From an uncultured Flavobacteriales bacterium (GTDB lineage Bacteria; Bacteroidota; Bacteroidia; Flavobacteriales; Crocinitomicaceae), in the NCBI GenBank assembly GCA_946482515.1, contig CAMLRS010000004.1, positions 224,282 to 288,281 on the forward strand: a stretch of DNA of 64,000 nucleotides. Direction: 5' to 3'. Each line of letters begins with the position of its first letter. The stretch's first letter is position 1. Made by a program: the position numbers and the translations under genes. This document shows positions 18,615 to 26,247 of this stretch, in pieces. The notes below the pieces were generated by a model that was not told the origin of the DNA, did no database searches, and saw only the letters and a list, made by a program, of their open reading frames with translations.

Positions 18615-20666
18615 TTAACGGATTTCCCCGCCCGCTTCAAATCCTTTTTCCGGGATCATAAAGCTGAGCTTGCCTTCCGCGTCTTCGGCCATCAGGATCA
18701 TACCCTGTGATTCCACTCCACGGATCTTGCGCGGCGCCAGGTTCAGCAGCACGGCAACCGTTTTTCCAATCACTTCTTCCGGTGCGTAATGCTCGGCAAT
18801 GCCGGAAACAATGGTGCGTTTATCGATGCCGGTATCAACCGTCAATTGCAGCAATTTATCGGCTTTCGGAACGCGGATCGCTTCGGTGATGGTTCCGAGT
18901 CGGATGTCCATTTTACCGAAATCTTCGAATGCAATGGATTCTTTTTGCGGAACGCCCGCAGGAGCCGGTTGTGAAGCGTGCAGGAATGCTACTTCGTTGT
19001 CTACGAATGCGTCGTCGATTTTCTGGAAGAGGATTTCCGGCTGATTGATCGTATGGCCGGCAGTCACGAGCAGGTTGCCACAGGTTGCCCAGTCCGCTTC
19101 CGGAATGTTCATGAATGAGCGGATTTTCGCCGCTGTTGCCGGCAGGAACGGATCGAGCACCAAGCCAAGGTTGGCCGTGATCTGCAAGGCCACGTGCATG
19201 ATCGTTTCCACGCGCGCCGGATCGGTTTTCACCAGTTTCCACGGCTCGTTATCGGCCAGGTATTTGTTCCCGATGCGTGCCAGCTGCATCGCCTCCGACT
19301 GCGCATCACGCAATTTGTATTGGTAAACCGCATCGGCAATGCGACCCGGAATGGCTTTCATTTCATCCAGAACGGCCTGATCGGCTGCTGTCAGCTCGCC
19401 ACAAGCCGGAACTTTTCCTTCGTAGTATTTGTGTGTCAGTACCAACGCGCGGTTGACGAAATTCCCAAGGATATCCGCCAGCTCGTTGTTCACGCGTGCC
19501 TGGTATTCTTTCCACGTGAATTCGCTGTCTTTCGTTTCCGGCGCGATGCAGGTCAGCGTGTACTTCAGCTCGTCGATTTTTTCCGGGTAACGCTCCAGGT
19601 ATTCGTGCAGCCACACCGCCCAGTTGCGGGAAGTGGAGAATTTATCGCCTTCGAGGTTCAGGAACTCGTAAGCCGGTACGTTGTCGGGCAGAATGAAGCC
19701 GCCGTGATCTTTCAGGAGAATAGGGAAAATAATGGCGTGGAACACGATGTTGTCCTTGCCGATGAAATGCACCAGCTTGCGGTCCTGATCACACCAGTAG
19801 TCTTTCCAGTCTTTGCCGTTGTCGAGCGCCCATTGCTTGGTAGCCGAGATGTAGCCGATCGGTGCGTCGAGCCACACGTAGAGCACTTTTCCATCGGCGC
19901 CTTCGAGTGGAACGGGAACGCCCCAGTCGAGGTCGCGCGTCATCGCTCTTGCATGCAAACCGCTGTCGATCCACGACATACACTGACCGATTACCTGGTT
20001 GCGCCACGCTTTCGGATCGTGCTGTTGTACACCGTCGAGGATGCCTTCCTTGATCCACGGACGCAGCCATTCTTCGTGACGGTCCATTGGTAAAAACCAG
20101 TGGGAAGTAGATTTCAGTACTGGCGTTTTACCACTCAATGTCGAGATCGGGTTTTTCAGCTCTGTCGGACTCAGATCCGAGCCGCATTTTTCACACTGAT
20201 CGCCATAAGCATTCGGGTTCTGGCATTTCGGACATTCGCCCGTGATGTAGCGATCGGCCAGGAATTGCTGGAATTCCTCGTCGAAATATTGTTCGGTTGT
20301 TTCTCGCGTGAATTTCCCTTTCGATTCCAGCACTTTGAAGAAATCCTGCGCTGTTTCGTGGTGGATTTTCGACGACGTGCGGTGGTAGATATCGAATGAA
20401 ATATTGAACTGGCGGAAGGAATCGCCAATGATCTTATCGTACTTGTCAACAATCTCCTGCGGCGTAATGCCCTCTTTCTTGGCCCGCAGCGTAATGGCCG
20501 CACCGTGCTCATCGGAGCCGCAGATAAACACCACATCGTGGCCCATTTTTCGCAAAAATCGAACGAAAATATCGGCAGGAAGGTACACACCGGCTACGTG
20601 GCCAAGGTGTAACGGTCCGTTTGCATAAGGAAGGGCGGCAGTGACAGTGTATCTGGCTTTACTCAT
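18615..20666 (-). CDS. metG: Methionine--tRNA ligase
   Basis: The product has 683 residues. The enzyme charges tRNA-Met with methionine in the cytoplasm. Class I motifs are seen: HLGH at 20-23 (HIGH box) and KFSTS at 342-346 (KMSKS box). A zinc knuckle is present with Cys145, 148, 158 and 161 (CPKC...CEKC). The C-terminus holds a tRNA-binding OB-fold domain (FGKMDIRLGTITEAIRV, then VSGIAEHY and NLAPRKIRGVESQGM), as in dimeric bacterial MetRS. Length fits the long form of the family (~680). The promoter at 20689-20722 lies just upstream. The small secreted-protein gene at 17972 follows. Confidence 0.98.
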   Translation of the reverse strand: MSKARYTVTAALPYANGPLHLGHVAGVYLPADIFVRFLRKMGHDVVFICGSDEHGAAITLRAKKEGITPQEIVDKYDKIIGDSFRQFNISFDIYHRTSSKIHHETAQDFFKVLESKGKFTRETTEQYFDEEFQQFLADRYITGECPKCQNPNAYGDQCEKCGSDLSPTELKNPISTLSGKTPVLKSTSHWFLPMDRHEEWLRPWIKEGILDGVQQHDPKAWRNQVIGQCMSWIDSGLHARAMTRDLDWGVPVPLEGADGKVLYVWLDAPIGYISATKQWALDNGKDWKDYWCDQDRKLVHFIGKDNIVFHAIIFPILLKDHGGFILPDNVPAYEFLNLEGDKFSTSRNWAVWLHEYLERYPEKIDELKYTLTCIAPETKDSEFTWKEYQARVNNELADILGNFVNRALVLTHKYYEGKVPACGELTAADQAVLDEMKAIPGRIADAVYQYKLRDAQSEAMQLARIGNKYLADNEPWKLVKTDPARVETIMHVALQITANLGLVLDPFLPATAAKIRSFMNIPEADWATCGNLLVTAGHTINQPEILFQKIDDAFVDNEVAFLHASQPAPAGVPQKESIAFEDFGKMDIRLGTITEAIRVPKADKLLQLTVDTGIDKRTIVSGIAEHYAPEEVIGKTVAVLLNLAPRKIRGVESQGMILMAEDAEGKLSFMIPEKGFEAGGEIR

Positions 20667-20688
20667 AGATGCAGAAAAATTGTAAGAG

Positions 20689-20722
20689 CAAAAGTAGCAG
20701 GAAAAGAATTCTTAAATGGCAA
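20689..20722 (-). promoter_or_regulatory. metG promoter
   Basis: On the minus strand a perfect -7 element (TACTTTTG, 20696-20689) is preceded at a spacing of 23 bases by TTG (20722-20720), at the upper limit of the consensus spacing. It lies 22 bases before the metG start codon. Confidence 0.6.
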
Positions 20723-20733
20723 TTGGAAAGATT

Positions 20734-20757
20734 TATGACAATCTGTATGACAATCTG
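20734..20757 (+). repeat. Perfect tandem duplication of a 12-mer
   Basis: TATGACAATCTG occurs twice head to tail in the short gap between metG and the next gene. It looks like a slippage duplication; no function is evident. Confidence 0.7.
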
Positions 20758-20769
20758 TCCTACCTGTCG

Positions 20770-21747
20770 CTAGCCGTAATTTTCATTTTCAAACAGGTTA
20801 AAATCGGTGATTTGATCATCTAAGTAATTCAGCGTGTTTTCCGAAAAATATTTCACGAACTCAGCACGCACTTTAGGCTTGATGTTCCGATGAATCTTTG
20901 GTGACATGCCCCAGTTTTCTATTTTCGAAGCAAAGAGGTTCGTTAATTTTAATTCCAGATCTTTCATGTTCAACCCGTCCCAGGAACGGATATAATTCCC
21001 GATTGTCGGTTTGTTATAGTTTTTGTGGAATCCAACAATGATCATCAGCTGTTCGTCACGGGGAACCACATGAATGAAGATGTATTTCAACGGAATTTCC
21101 TCGAAAGGAGTTGACAATGATTCATAAGGGCTGTATACGGCCGATCCGTATACTTTTATCATCGGGTAGCTGAAGACGCTGAATTCAAACATATCCTGCG
21201 GTTCGGCCAATTCAGATTCGAACAATTGTTGATAAAGCGCCAGGTCCTGCAAACCTCTTTTACAGGAAACTATAAAATCGCGCATCCTGTCTTCCATCAG
21301 GAGACCTTGCAGGGTTTTTGAGCTCAGTAGTTTTGTATAAAACTCAATAACCATTTCCTTTTTCCGGGCCTCGGCACAAACCACCCTATAGCTCAGCAGC
21401 AACTGGTTTTTATACGACTCCAGGTTGATCGGGAATGTTTCAACAGGCTTGAAAATTTCCCCGTCGTGTTTATCGCAGAACAATTTCATCGAAAGCGCCT
21501 GGTTGATGTGCATATGCTCGAAAATGGCCGGCGGGGCCTTTTGATCCCATTTAAAAACATCCGCCATTCTCACTTCAACCACAAGACCATTCTGTGCTAT
21601 GGTCGTCAGAATACCATTTTTCTGAAGCAGATGTGAATTGATTGCATCCTGATCACAAGAATCCTGTATGCACTTCCACTTTTTGTTTTTTACTTTCTTG
21701 AAAATCTCCGAATAGACCCTTTTGAATTCGAGCTCCTGCTTATCCAT
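20770..21747 (-). CDS. Hypothetical protein with putative N-terminal zinc-binding (HNH/treble-clef-like) motif
   Basis: The product has 325 residues from the ATG at 21747; an upstream in-frame ATG at 21780 would add MNRFRFGKTIH, which looks non-native. The N-terminus has WKCIQDSCDQDAINSHLLQKN, and about 60 residues later FCDKHDGEIFKPVE. The spacing Cys-x4-Cys, Ser-His, then Cys-x2-His-Asp could bind zinc and recalls HNH-like or treble-clef domains. The remainder is helical and then beta-rich (FIHVVPRDEQLMIIVGFHKNYN) without known motifs. There is no signal peptide, so it should be cytoplasmic. It is a single gene between metG and xseA, transcribed away from xseA. A nuclease or defence role is possible but unproven. 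Confidence 0.72.
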   Translation of the reverse strand: MDKQELEFKRVYSEIFKKVKNKKWKCIQDSCDQDAINSHLLQKNGILTTIAQNGLVVEVRMADVFKWDQKAPPAIFEHMHINQALSMKLFCDKHDGEIFKPVETFPINLESYKNQLLLSYRVVCAEARKKEMVIEFYTKLLSSKTLQGLLMEDRMRDFIVSCKRGLQDLALYQQLFESELAEPQDMFEFSVFSYPMIKVYGSAVYSPYESLSTPFEEIPLKYIFIHVVPRDEQLMIIVGFHKNYNKPTIGNYIRSWDGLNMKDLELKLTNLFASKIENWGMSPKIHRNIKPKVRAEFVKYFSENTLNYLDDQITDFNLFENENYG

Positions 21748-21881
21748 ATGAATAGTTTTTCCGAACCTAAATCTATTCAATAATCTTCAGTCGACAGGAG
21801 TCCAACCTAAACCGATATCCCTGAAATCCTGCCGTCATGATGTCCTGAAATCTTAACGTCAAAAAAGCTAACTTTATCCTG

Positions 21882-23366
21882 ATGCAAGCGCCTCCCGAAC
21901 ATTTCACCCTCAAGCAAGTTGCCGATTCGATCCGCAAAACGATCGAGCAGCGCTACAATCGCCTGTATTGGGTAACGGCGGAAATGCACAAGCTCAACGA
22001 AACGCGCAAAGGGCATTGTTACCCGGAATTGGTGCAGAAAGAAGACGGACAGATCGTGGTCGAAATGCGCGGAACGATCTGGAAAACCAACTTCGATCGC
22101 ATCCGCAACCGTTTTATGGAAGTGGTGAAAGAACCACTGCGCGACGGACTGGAGCTCTTGTTCCAGGTGCGCATCGTTTACCATCCGATTTACAACCTTG
22201 GACTGGAAATCGTCGACATCGATCCGAATTATGCCTTGGGTGCTTTGCAGCGCGAGCGACAGGAAACACTCGAAAAGCTCAACCGGGAAGGCATCCTGAA
22301 TGCCAATCAGCAGCTGCAAATGGCACTCGTTCCCAAACGACTGGCCATCATTTCGCAATCGGGCAGCAAAGGCTATTCCGACTTTCAGCTCCTGCTCAAC
22401 GGTCACCCGAAAAAGTACCGATTCGATACCTTTCTGTTTGAAGCTACGTTGCAGGGCGATGCGGCCATCGAGTCTATTTCCGCACAATTAAAGCGAATCG
22501 AGCGGATAAAACATCATTTTGACGCTGTGTTGATCGTCCGCGGCGGTGGTGGCGAAATCGGCATGCATTGCTACAACAACTACGAGCTGGCCAAAGCCAT
22601 TGCCACATTTCCGCTTCCGGTGCTCACGGGAATCGGCCACTCCACCAACATGACGGTCTGCGAAATGGTGGCTTACAACAACGGGATTACGCCATCCGAT
22701 CTGGCCTACTATTTCCTGCGGATTTTCGAAGAGCTCGACGAACCATTGGATCAGGCTTTGCTGCAATTGCCCGGTCTTGCAAAACAACTGGTGCAGCAGT
22801 GGAACAATCAGCTCAACCAGGAACTGAAGCTCTTTCAATCGGAAACGAAACGTCATTTGCAGGAACAAAAAGCGGAAAACACTGCCATTGTGAAAGATTT
22901 TCAGCGCGTGGTGCGATTCGGTATCCAGGAACAAGCCAATCAGCTCAATCAAAATCGCATGTTGCTGAAGCCGCTTTCCGAGCGCTACCTGCAACGCATA
23001 AATACACAGCTGGAGCAAAGTCTGTCATTGGCCGCTATTCATACCCGCAACACTTTGCAGCACGAAGACCGCTCACTGGAAAACCACCGGCAGCAGCTCA
23101 TCCGGCAAAGCCCGAAGATTGTGGAAACAGCAAGCAAACAGCTCGAAACCATCAGCCGGCAATTGCAGCTCGTCGATCCTATCCACGTTTTGCGACGCGG
23201 TTATTCCATTGTAACCAACCAGAAAGGCGTGCTTTCAGCCGGTAACATTCCCGAAAAAGGTGAAGAAATTCGCATTATTCAAGCGGAAATGACGGTAATC
23301 GCAGACGTTAAACAGGTAAATCCTCCCCCTGTATCCCCCTCCAAAGGGGGAGGCAAGAAAGAATAA
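21882..23366 (+). CDS. xseA: Exodeoxyribonuclease VII large subunit
   Basis: The product has 494 residues. With XseB it forms the nuclease that degrades single-stranded DNA from both ends into oligonucleotides. An OB-fold N-terminus (LKQVADSIRKTIEQRYNRLYWVTAEM) is followed by the catalytic domain with VPKRLAIISQSGSKGYSDF, DAVLIVRGGGGEIGMHCYNN and TGIGHSTNMTVCEMVAYN. A long coiled-coil region follows (~270-440), then the conserved end HVLRRGYSIVTNQKG. The last ~15 codons are encoded by a C-rich/G-rich intergenic-type repeat (23322-23353), giving a Pro/Gly tail (NPPPVSPSKGGGKKE) unlike the rest. xseB begins 16 bases after the stop. Function is firm; the tail is an oddity. Confidence 0.97.
   Translation: MQAPPEHFTLKQVADSIRKTIEQRYNRLYWVTAEMHKLNETRKGHCYPELVQKEDGQIVVEMRGTIWKTNFDRIRNRFMEVVKEPLRDGLELLFQVRIVYHPIYNLGLEIVDIDPNYALGALQRERQETLEKLNREGILNANQQLQMALVPKRLAIISQSGSKGYSDFQLLLNGHPKKYRFDTFLFEATLQGDAAIESISAQLKRIERIKHHFDAVLIVRGGGGEIGMHCYNNYELAKAIATFPLPVLTGIGHSTNMTVCEMVAYNNGITPSDLAYYFLRIFEELDEPLDQALLQLPGLAKQLVQQWNNQLNQELKLFQSETKRHLQEQKAENTAIVKDFQRVVRFGIQEQANQLNQNRMLLKPLSERYLQRINTQLEQSLSLAAIHTRNTLQHEDRSLENHRQQLIRQSPKIVETASKQLETISRQLQLVDPIHVLRRGYSIVTNQKGVLSAGNIPEKGEEIRIIQAEMTVIADVKQVNPPPVSPSKGGGKKE
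23322..23353 (+). repeat. C-rich/G-rich hairpin repeat, single unit, inside the 3' end of xseA
   Basis: A single unit of a family also seen at 42255, 44981 and 46503. CCCCCT, then CC, AAA and GGGGG form a hairpin (CCCCCTCCAAAGGGGG). Here it is read in frame as part of xseA. Confidence 0.8.
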
Positions 23367-23382
23367 TTATATTTTCGCTGAT

Positions 23383-23577
23383 ATGACATACGAAGCCGCA
23401 TACAACGAACTCCAGGAAATCATCGCTGACATCGAAGCAGGTGAAATTTCCGTCGACAGCCTGTCGGAAAAAGTAAAACGCGCTGCCGAATTAATCGCTT
23501 TCTGCAAGGAAAAGCTCACTTCCACTGAAAACGATGTGCAGAAAATCCTCGACGATCTCGCCTCGAAAAACGAATAA
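23383..23577 (+). CDS. xseB: Exodeoxyribonuclease VII small subunit
   Basis: The product has 64 residues, the usual size for XseB. It has the typical helical pattern of the family (MTYEAAYNELQEIIADIEAG, then SVDSLSEKVKRAAELIAFCKEKL). It lies 16 bases after xseA on the same strand and encodes the partner subunit of the same enzyme. Several XseB chains bind the coiled-coil arm of XseA. The start at 23383 is the only ATG that gives the full N-terminal motif. Confidence 0.94.
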   Translation: MTYEAAYNELQEIIADIEAGEISVDSLSEKVKRAAELIAFCKEKLTSTENDVQKILDDLASKNE

Positions 23578-23643
23578 GCTGCACCGATTGCGTAAAAAAG
23601 CATCCGTGCAGAACAACGGAAGACCGTGAATAAAGACATCCCC

Positions 23644-23670
23644 GTCCTCCGCAGCGGATTGCGGGATTAC
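23644..23670 (+). repeat. ATTGCGRRATTAC-family repeat, long form, copy G
   Basis: A 27-base unit starting GTCCTCCGCAGCGG and ending ATTGCGGGATTAC, in the xseB-feoA gap. It has the same length and end as the copies at 26121 and 31241. The 209-base gap holds this repeat and the feoA promoter. Confidence 0.75.
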
Positions 23671-23760
23671 AGGATCATTGATTTTACGAGTGTTTTCTGA
23701 CTAAACCACCCCTTCCACAATTACCGTTTTCGCGGTAGTGGAAATCCCTTTCAAATCGAC

Positions 23761-23768
23761 TACTTTTG
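23761..23768 (+). promoter_or_regulatory. -7 promoter element TACTTTTG ahead of feoA
   Basis: An exact TAnnTTTG match lies 18 bases before the feoA ATG. No clear TTG at the -33 position. A small hairpin (TACCG/CGGTA, 23722-23737) lies upstream and could be an operator, but I see no Fur-box-like 19-bp palindrome. Confidence 0.5.
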
Positions 23769-23786
23769 CAGGGTTTTAATTTCAGC

Positions 23787-24014
23787 ATGAAAAACCTGGC
23801 ACAAGTGCCCCTCCAATCCGTCGTTACCATTTCGGAAATCTCTCCCGGCGATCTTCGTCCGAAGCTCCTCGAAATGGGACTGTATGCCGGCAAAACCGTC
23901 AAGGTGCTGTTCAAGGCGCCATTCGGTGATCCCATTGCCGTGGATGTGGGTGGTTATGTGCTTTCCATGCGGCTCGAAGAAGCTGCGCTCGTGCTCATTG
24001 AAGAAAGCCGTTAA
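23787..24014 (+). CDS. feoA: Ferrous iron transport protein A
   Basis: The product has 75 residues, an SH3-like small cytoplasmic protein that supports FeoB. The ATG at 23787 is chosen over the upstream TTG (23766) because the latter overlaps the promoter. Sequence features match the family: LQSVVTISEISPGDLRPKLLEMGLYAGKTVKVL and PFGDPIAVDVGGYVLSMRLEEA. It is followed after 6 bases by feoB, and a small Cys-rich partner gene completes the operon. Iron-responsive control is likely by analogy but not visible in the sequence. Confidence 0.94.
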   Translation: MKNLAQVPLQSVVTISEISPGDLRPKLLEMGLYAGKTVKVLFKAPFGDPIAVDVGGYVLSMRLEEAALVLIEESR

Positions 24015-24020
24015 CCGCCG

Positions 24021-25976
24021 ATGAACCAGTTTGCACTTTTCGGGAATCCAAACACGGGAAAAAGCTCGCTCTTTAACCGATTGACCGGTTTACGCCAGCA
24101 CGTGGGTAACTTTCCGGGTGTTACCGTCGATAAATTCACCGGCGACATAACTGTTCAGGGCGAGACCGTTCGCCTGATCGATTTCCCCGGAACCTACAGC
24201 ATTTATCCACGTTCGAAAGACGAGCAGGTGGTTTACGATGTGATCAGCAACCCGCAGCACAAGGATTATCCGCAGGGCGCGATCGTTGTAACCGATGCAT
24301 CCAACCTCGAGCGGAACCTGCTGCTGTTTACGCAGATCTACGATACCGGACTGCCCACCATTCTGGTGCTGAACATGACGGACCTCGCAGCCCGCAACGG
24401 GTTGATCATCGACATAGAGCCTTTGCAAAACGCTTTTCCGAATGCCATTATCGTGCGCAGCAATGCCCGCATCGGAACCGGAAAAGACGCTATTATTGAA
24501 GCCATTGCGCAGTTGCGTGAGAAACAACCCACGCCGGCAACAGCACCTTTCATCGCACTTGACGATAAAACAGCGCAGGAAGCCGATACCAACAGCCGTT
24601 TCGAGCGGATCCGCGCCATTGTAGCCGCAGCTGTGAGCCACAAAGAGCCGGATGCAAGCGCTGCTTTTTCTTCCAGAATCGATCGCTGGCTTGTTCACCC
24701 TGTTTTTGGCTATCTCTTCTTTTTCGCGCTGTTGCTGATCATTTTCCAGGCGGTTTTCTGGCTGGCCTCTTACCCGATGGACCTCATCGATTCGGGGTTT
24801 GCTTCACTGAACGACTGGATCAGCTCTTCCCTTCCCGAAGGCTTACTCACCGATTTGCTCACCGAAGGCATCATTGCCGGAATCGGCGGCGTAGTGATTT
24901 TCGTTCCGCAGATCGCCCTGTTGTTCTTCCTGTTGTCCATCCTCGAAGAAACCGGCTACATGGCGCGCGTGGTGTTTATCATGGACAAGCTCATGCGACC
25001 GTTCGGGCTGAACGGAAAAAGCGTTGTTCCACTCATTTCCAGCGCTGCCTGTGCCATTCCCGGCATTATGGCTACGCGGACGATTCATTCCTGGAATGAG
25101 CGTCTCACAACCATTCTCGTTGCTCCGCTGATGAGCTGCAGTGCCCGCATCCCGGTTTATACCTTGCTGATCGCCCTCGTTATTCCCGAAAAAACGGTGT
25201 TGGGCTTCCTGAATCTCCAGGGACTGATCCTGTTTGGCATGTACGCGCTCGGACTTATCATGGCTTTGCTGGTGGCTTTGGTGATCAAGCAATTCTTCCG
25301 TAAGAGCAAGGAGCGCAGTATTTTCCTGCTCGAGCTGCCTTCCTACAAGTCGCCGCGCTGGGGCAATGTAGGCATCGAAGTCTGGCAAAAAGCGAAAATC
25401 TTCGTTCTGGATGCCGGAAAGATCATCCTGGCGATTTCCATTTTGCTATGGGCCGGAACGACATTCGGTCCGGGCGATAACATGGAACGTGCGGCAGCGG
25501 CCATTGAAAAACCCTCGGCTACGAACACGATCTCGGAAGACACCTACAGTGAGCGCGTTGCGGCCGCCAAGCTCGAAAATTCCTACATCGGCATCATGGG
25601 CAAAGGCATTGAGCCAGTCATCCAACCGCTGGGCTACGACTGGAAGATCGGTATTGCGCTCATTACCTCGTTTGCAGCACGCGAAGTGTTCGTGGGCTCG
25701 CTGGCCACCATTTACAGCGTCCACCAGGAAGACGACGATCCACAGCCGCTGCTCGAGCGTCTACGCGACGAAAAACATGCCAATGGCGCGCCGGTTTATT
25801 CACTTGCAACGGGCTGTTCACTGCTCGTGTTTTATGCCTTCGCAATGCAATGCATGGCCACGCTCGCCATTGTGAAACGCGAGACCAAATCGTGGAAATG
25901 GCCGCTCGTTCAGCTAGGTTATATGGGCTTTTTGGCGTACATTGGAGCATTCATTACGTATCAAATCCTGAGCTGA
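24021..25976 (+). CDS. feoB: Ferrous iron transporter FeoB (GTPase-permease)
   Basis: The product has 651 residues. It imports Fe2+ across the inner membrane. The N-terminal G domain shows G1 at 8-15 (GNPNTGKS), DFPGTYS for G3 and NMTD for G4. The C-terminal part has about eight or more membrane helices, including the two Gate segments (FVPQIALLFFLLSILEETGYMARVVFIMDK and CAIPGIMATRTI), then GKIILAISILLWAGTTFG and FAAREVFVGSLATIYSV. It is somewhat shorter than E. coli FeoB but of the usual Bacteroidota size. It overlaps the next gene by one base (TGATG). Confidence 0.97.
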   Translation: MNQFALFGNPNTGKSSLFNRLTGLRQHVGNFPGVTVDKFTGDITVQGETVRLIDFPGTYSIYPRSKDEQVVYDVISNPQHKDYPQGAIVVTDASNLERNLLLFTQIYDTGLPTILVLNMTDLAARNGLIIDIEPLQNAFPNAIIVRSNARIGTGKDAIIEAIAQLREKQPTPATAPFIALDDKTAQEADTNSRFERIRAIVAAAVSHKEPDASAAFSSRIDRWLVHPVFGYLFFFALLLIIFQAVFWLASYPMDLIDSGFASLNDWISSSLPEGLLTDLLTEGIIAGIGGVVIFVPQIALLFFLLSILEETGYMARVVFIMDKLMRPFGLNGKSVVPLISSAACAIPGIMATRTIHSWNERLTTILVAPLMSCSARIPVYTLLIALVIPEKTVLGFLNLQGLILFGMYALGLIMALLVALVIKQFFRKSKERSIFLLELPSYKSPRWGNVGIEVWQKAKIFVLDAGKIILAISILLWAGTTFGPGDNMERAAAAIEKPSATNTISEDTYSERVAAAKLENSYIGIMGKGIEPVIQPLGYDWKIGIALITSFAAREVFVGSLATIYSVHQEDDDPQPLLERLRDEKHANGAPVYSLATGCSLLVFYAFAMQCMATLAIVKRETKSWKWPLVQLGYMGFLAYIGAFITYQILS

Positions 25977-26110
25977 TGCAAACCGTTCTGGTCATTCTTC
26001 TCATCACTGGCGCTGTTGCCTATCTTGGGCTGCGCTTCTACCGCTCCTGGGCTGGAAAGAAACAGCAGGGGTGTGAGAAATGCGGAACCCCCGATAATTC
26101 AGCAAAATAG
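25976..26110 (+). CDS. FeoB-associated Cys-rich membrane protein
   Basis: The product has 44 residues. The start codon overlaps the feoB stop by one base (TGATG), so translation is coupled. One membrane helix fills the N-terminus (TVLVILLITGAVAYLGLRFY), followed by a short basic and Cys-x2-Cys tail (GCEKCGTPDNSAK). This layout fits the small FeoB-associated Cys-rich proteins found after feoB in many bacteria. A stabilising or metal-sensing role is assumed from the family, not shown. Its length and placement make this call better than an accidental ORF. Confidence 0.85.
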   Translation: MQTVLVILLITGAVAYLGLRFYRSWAGKKQQGCEKCGTPDNSAK

Positions 26111-26120
26111 CTCCTTTCCC

Positions 26121-26147
26121 GTCCGCGGCGGCGGATTGCGGGATTAC
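26121..26147 (+). repeat. ATTGCGRRATTAC-family repeat, long form, copy F
   Basis: A 27-base unit (GTCCGCGGCGGCGG, then ATTGCGGGATTAC) just after the feo operon, before katA. Confidence 0.75.
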
Positions 26148-26247
26148 TGGAAAACACCATAAGCAAAATCTATAGATGTATAGGAATTATTGATTTTACC
26201 TATCATTGTTTTGGCGTTCCTTTGCTCTAACCCTTAACACGAGCAAC

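Noticed and set aside
19194..20093. Long plus-strand open frame opposite metG
   Set aside because: Antisense shadow of metG, which has all expected motifs.
21869..21876. -7-like element TAACTTTA six bases before the xseA ATG
   Set aside because: It lacks the final G and would leave no leader; the xseA N-terminus matches its family from that ATG, so I did not call it a promoter.
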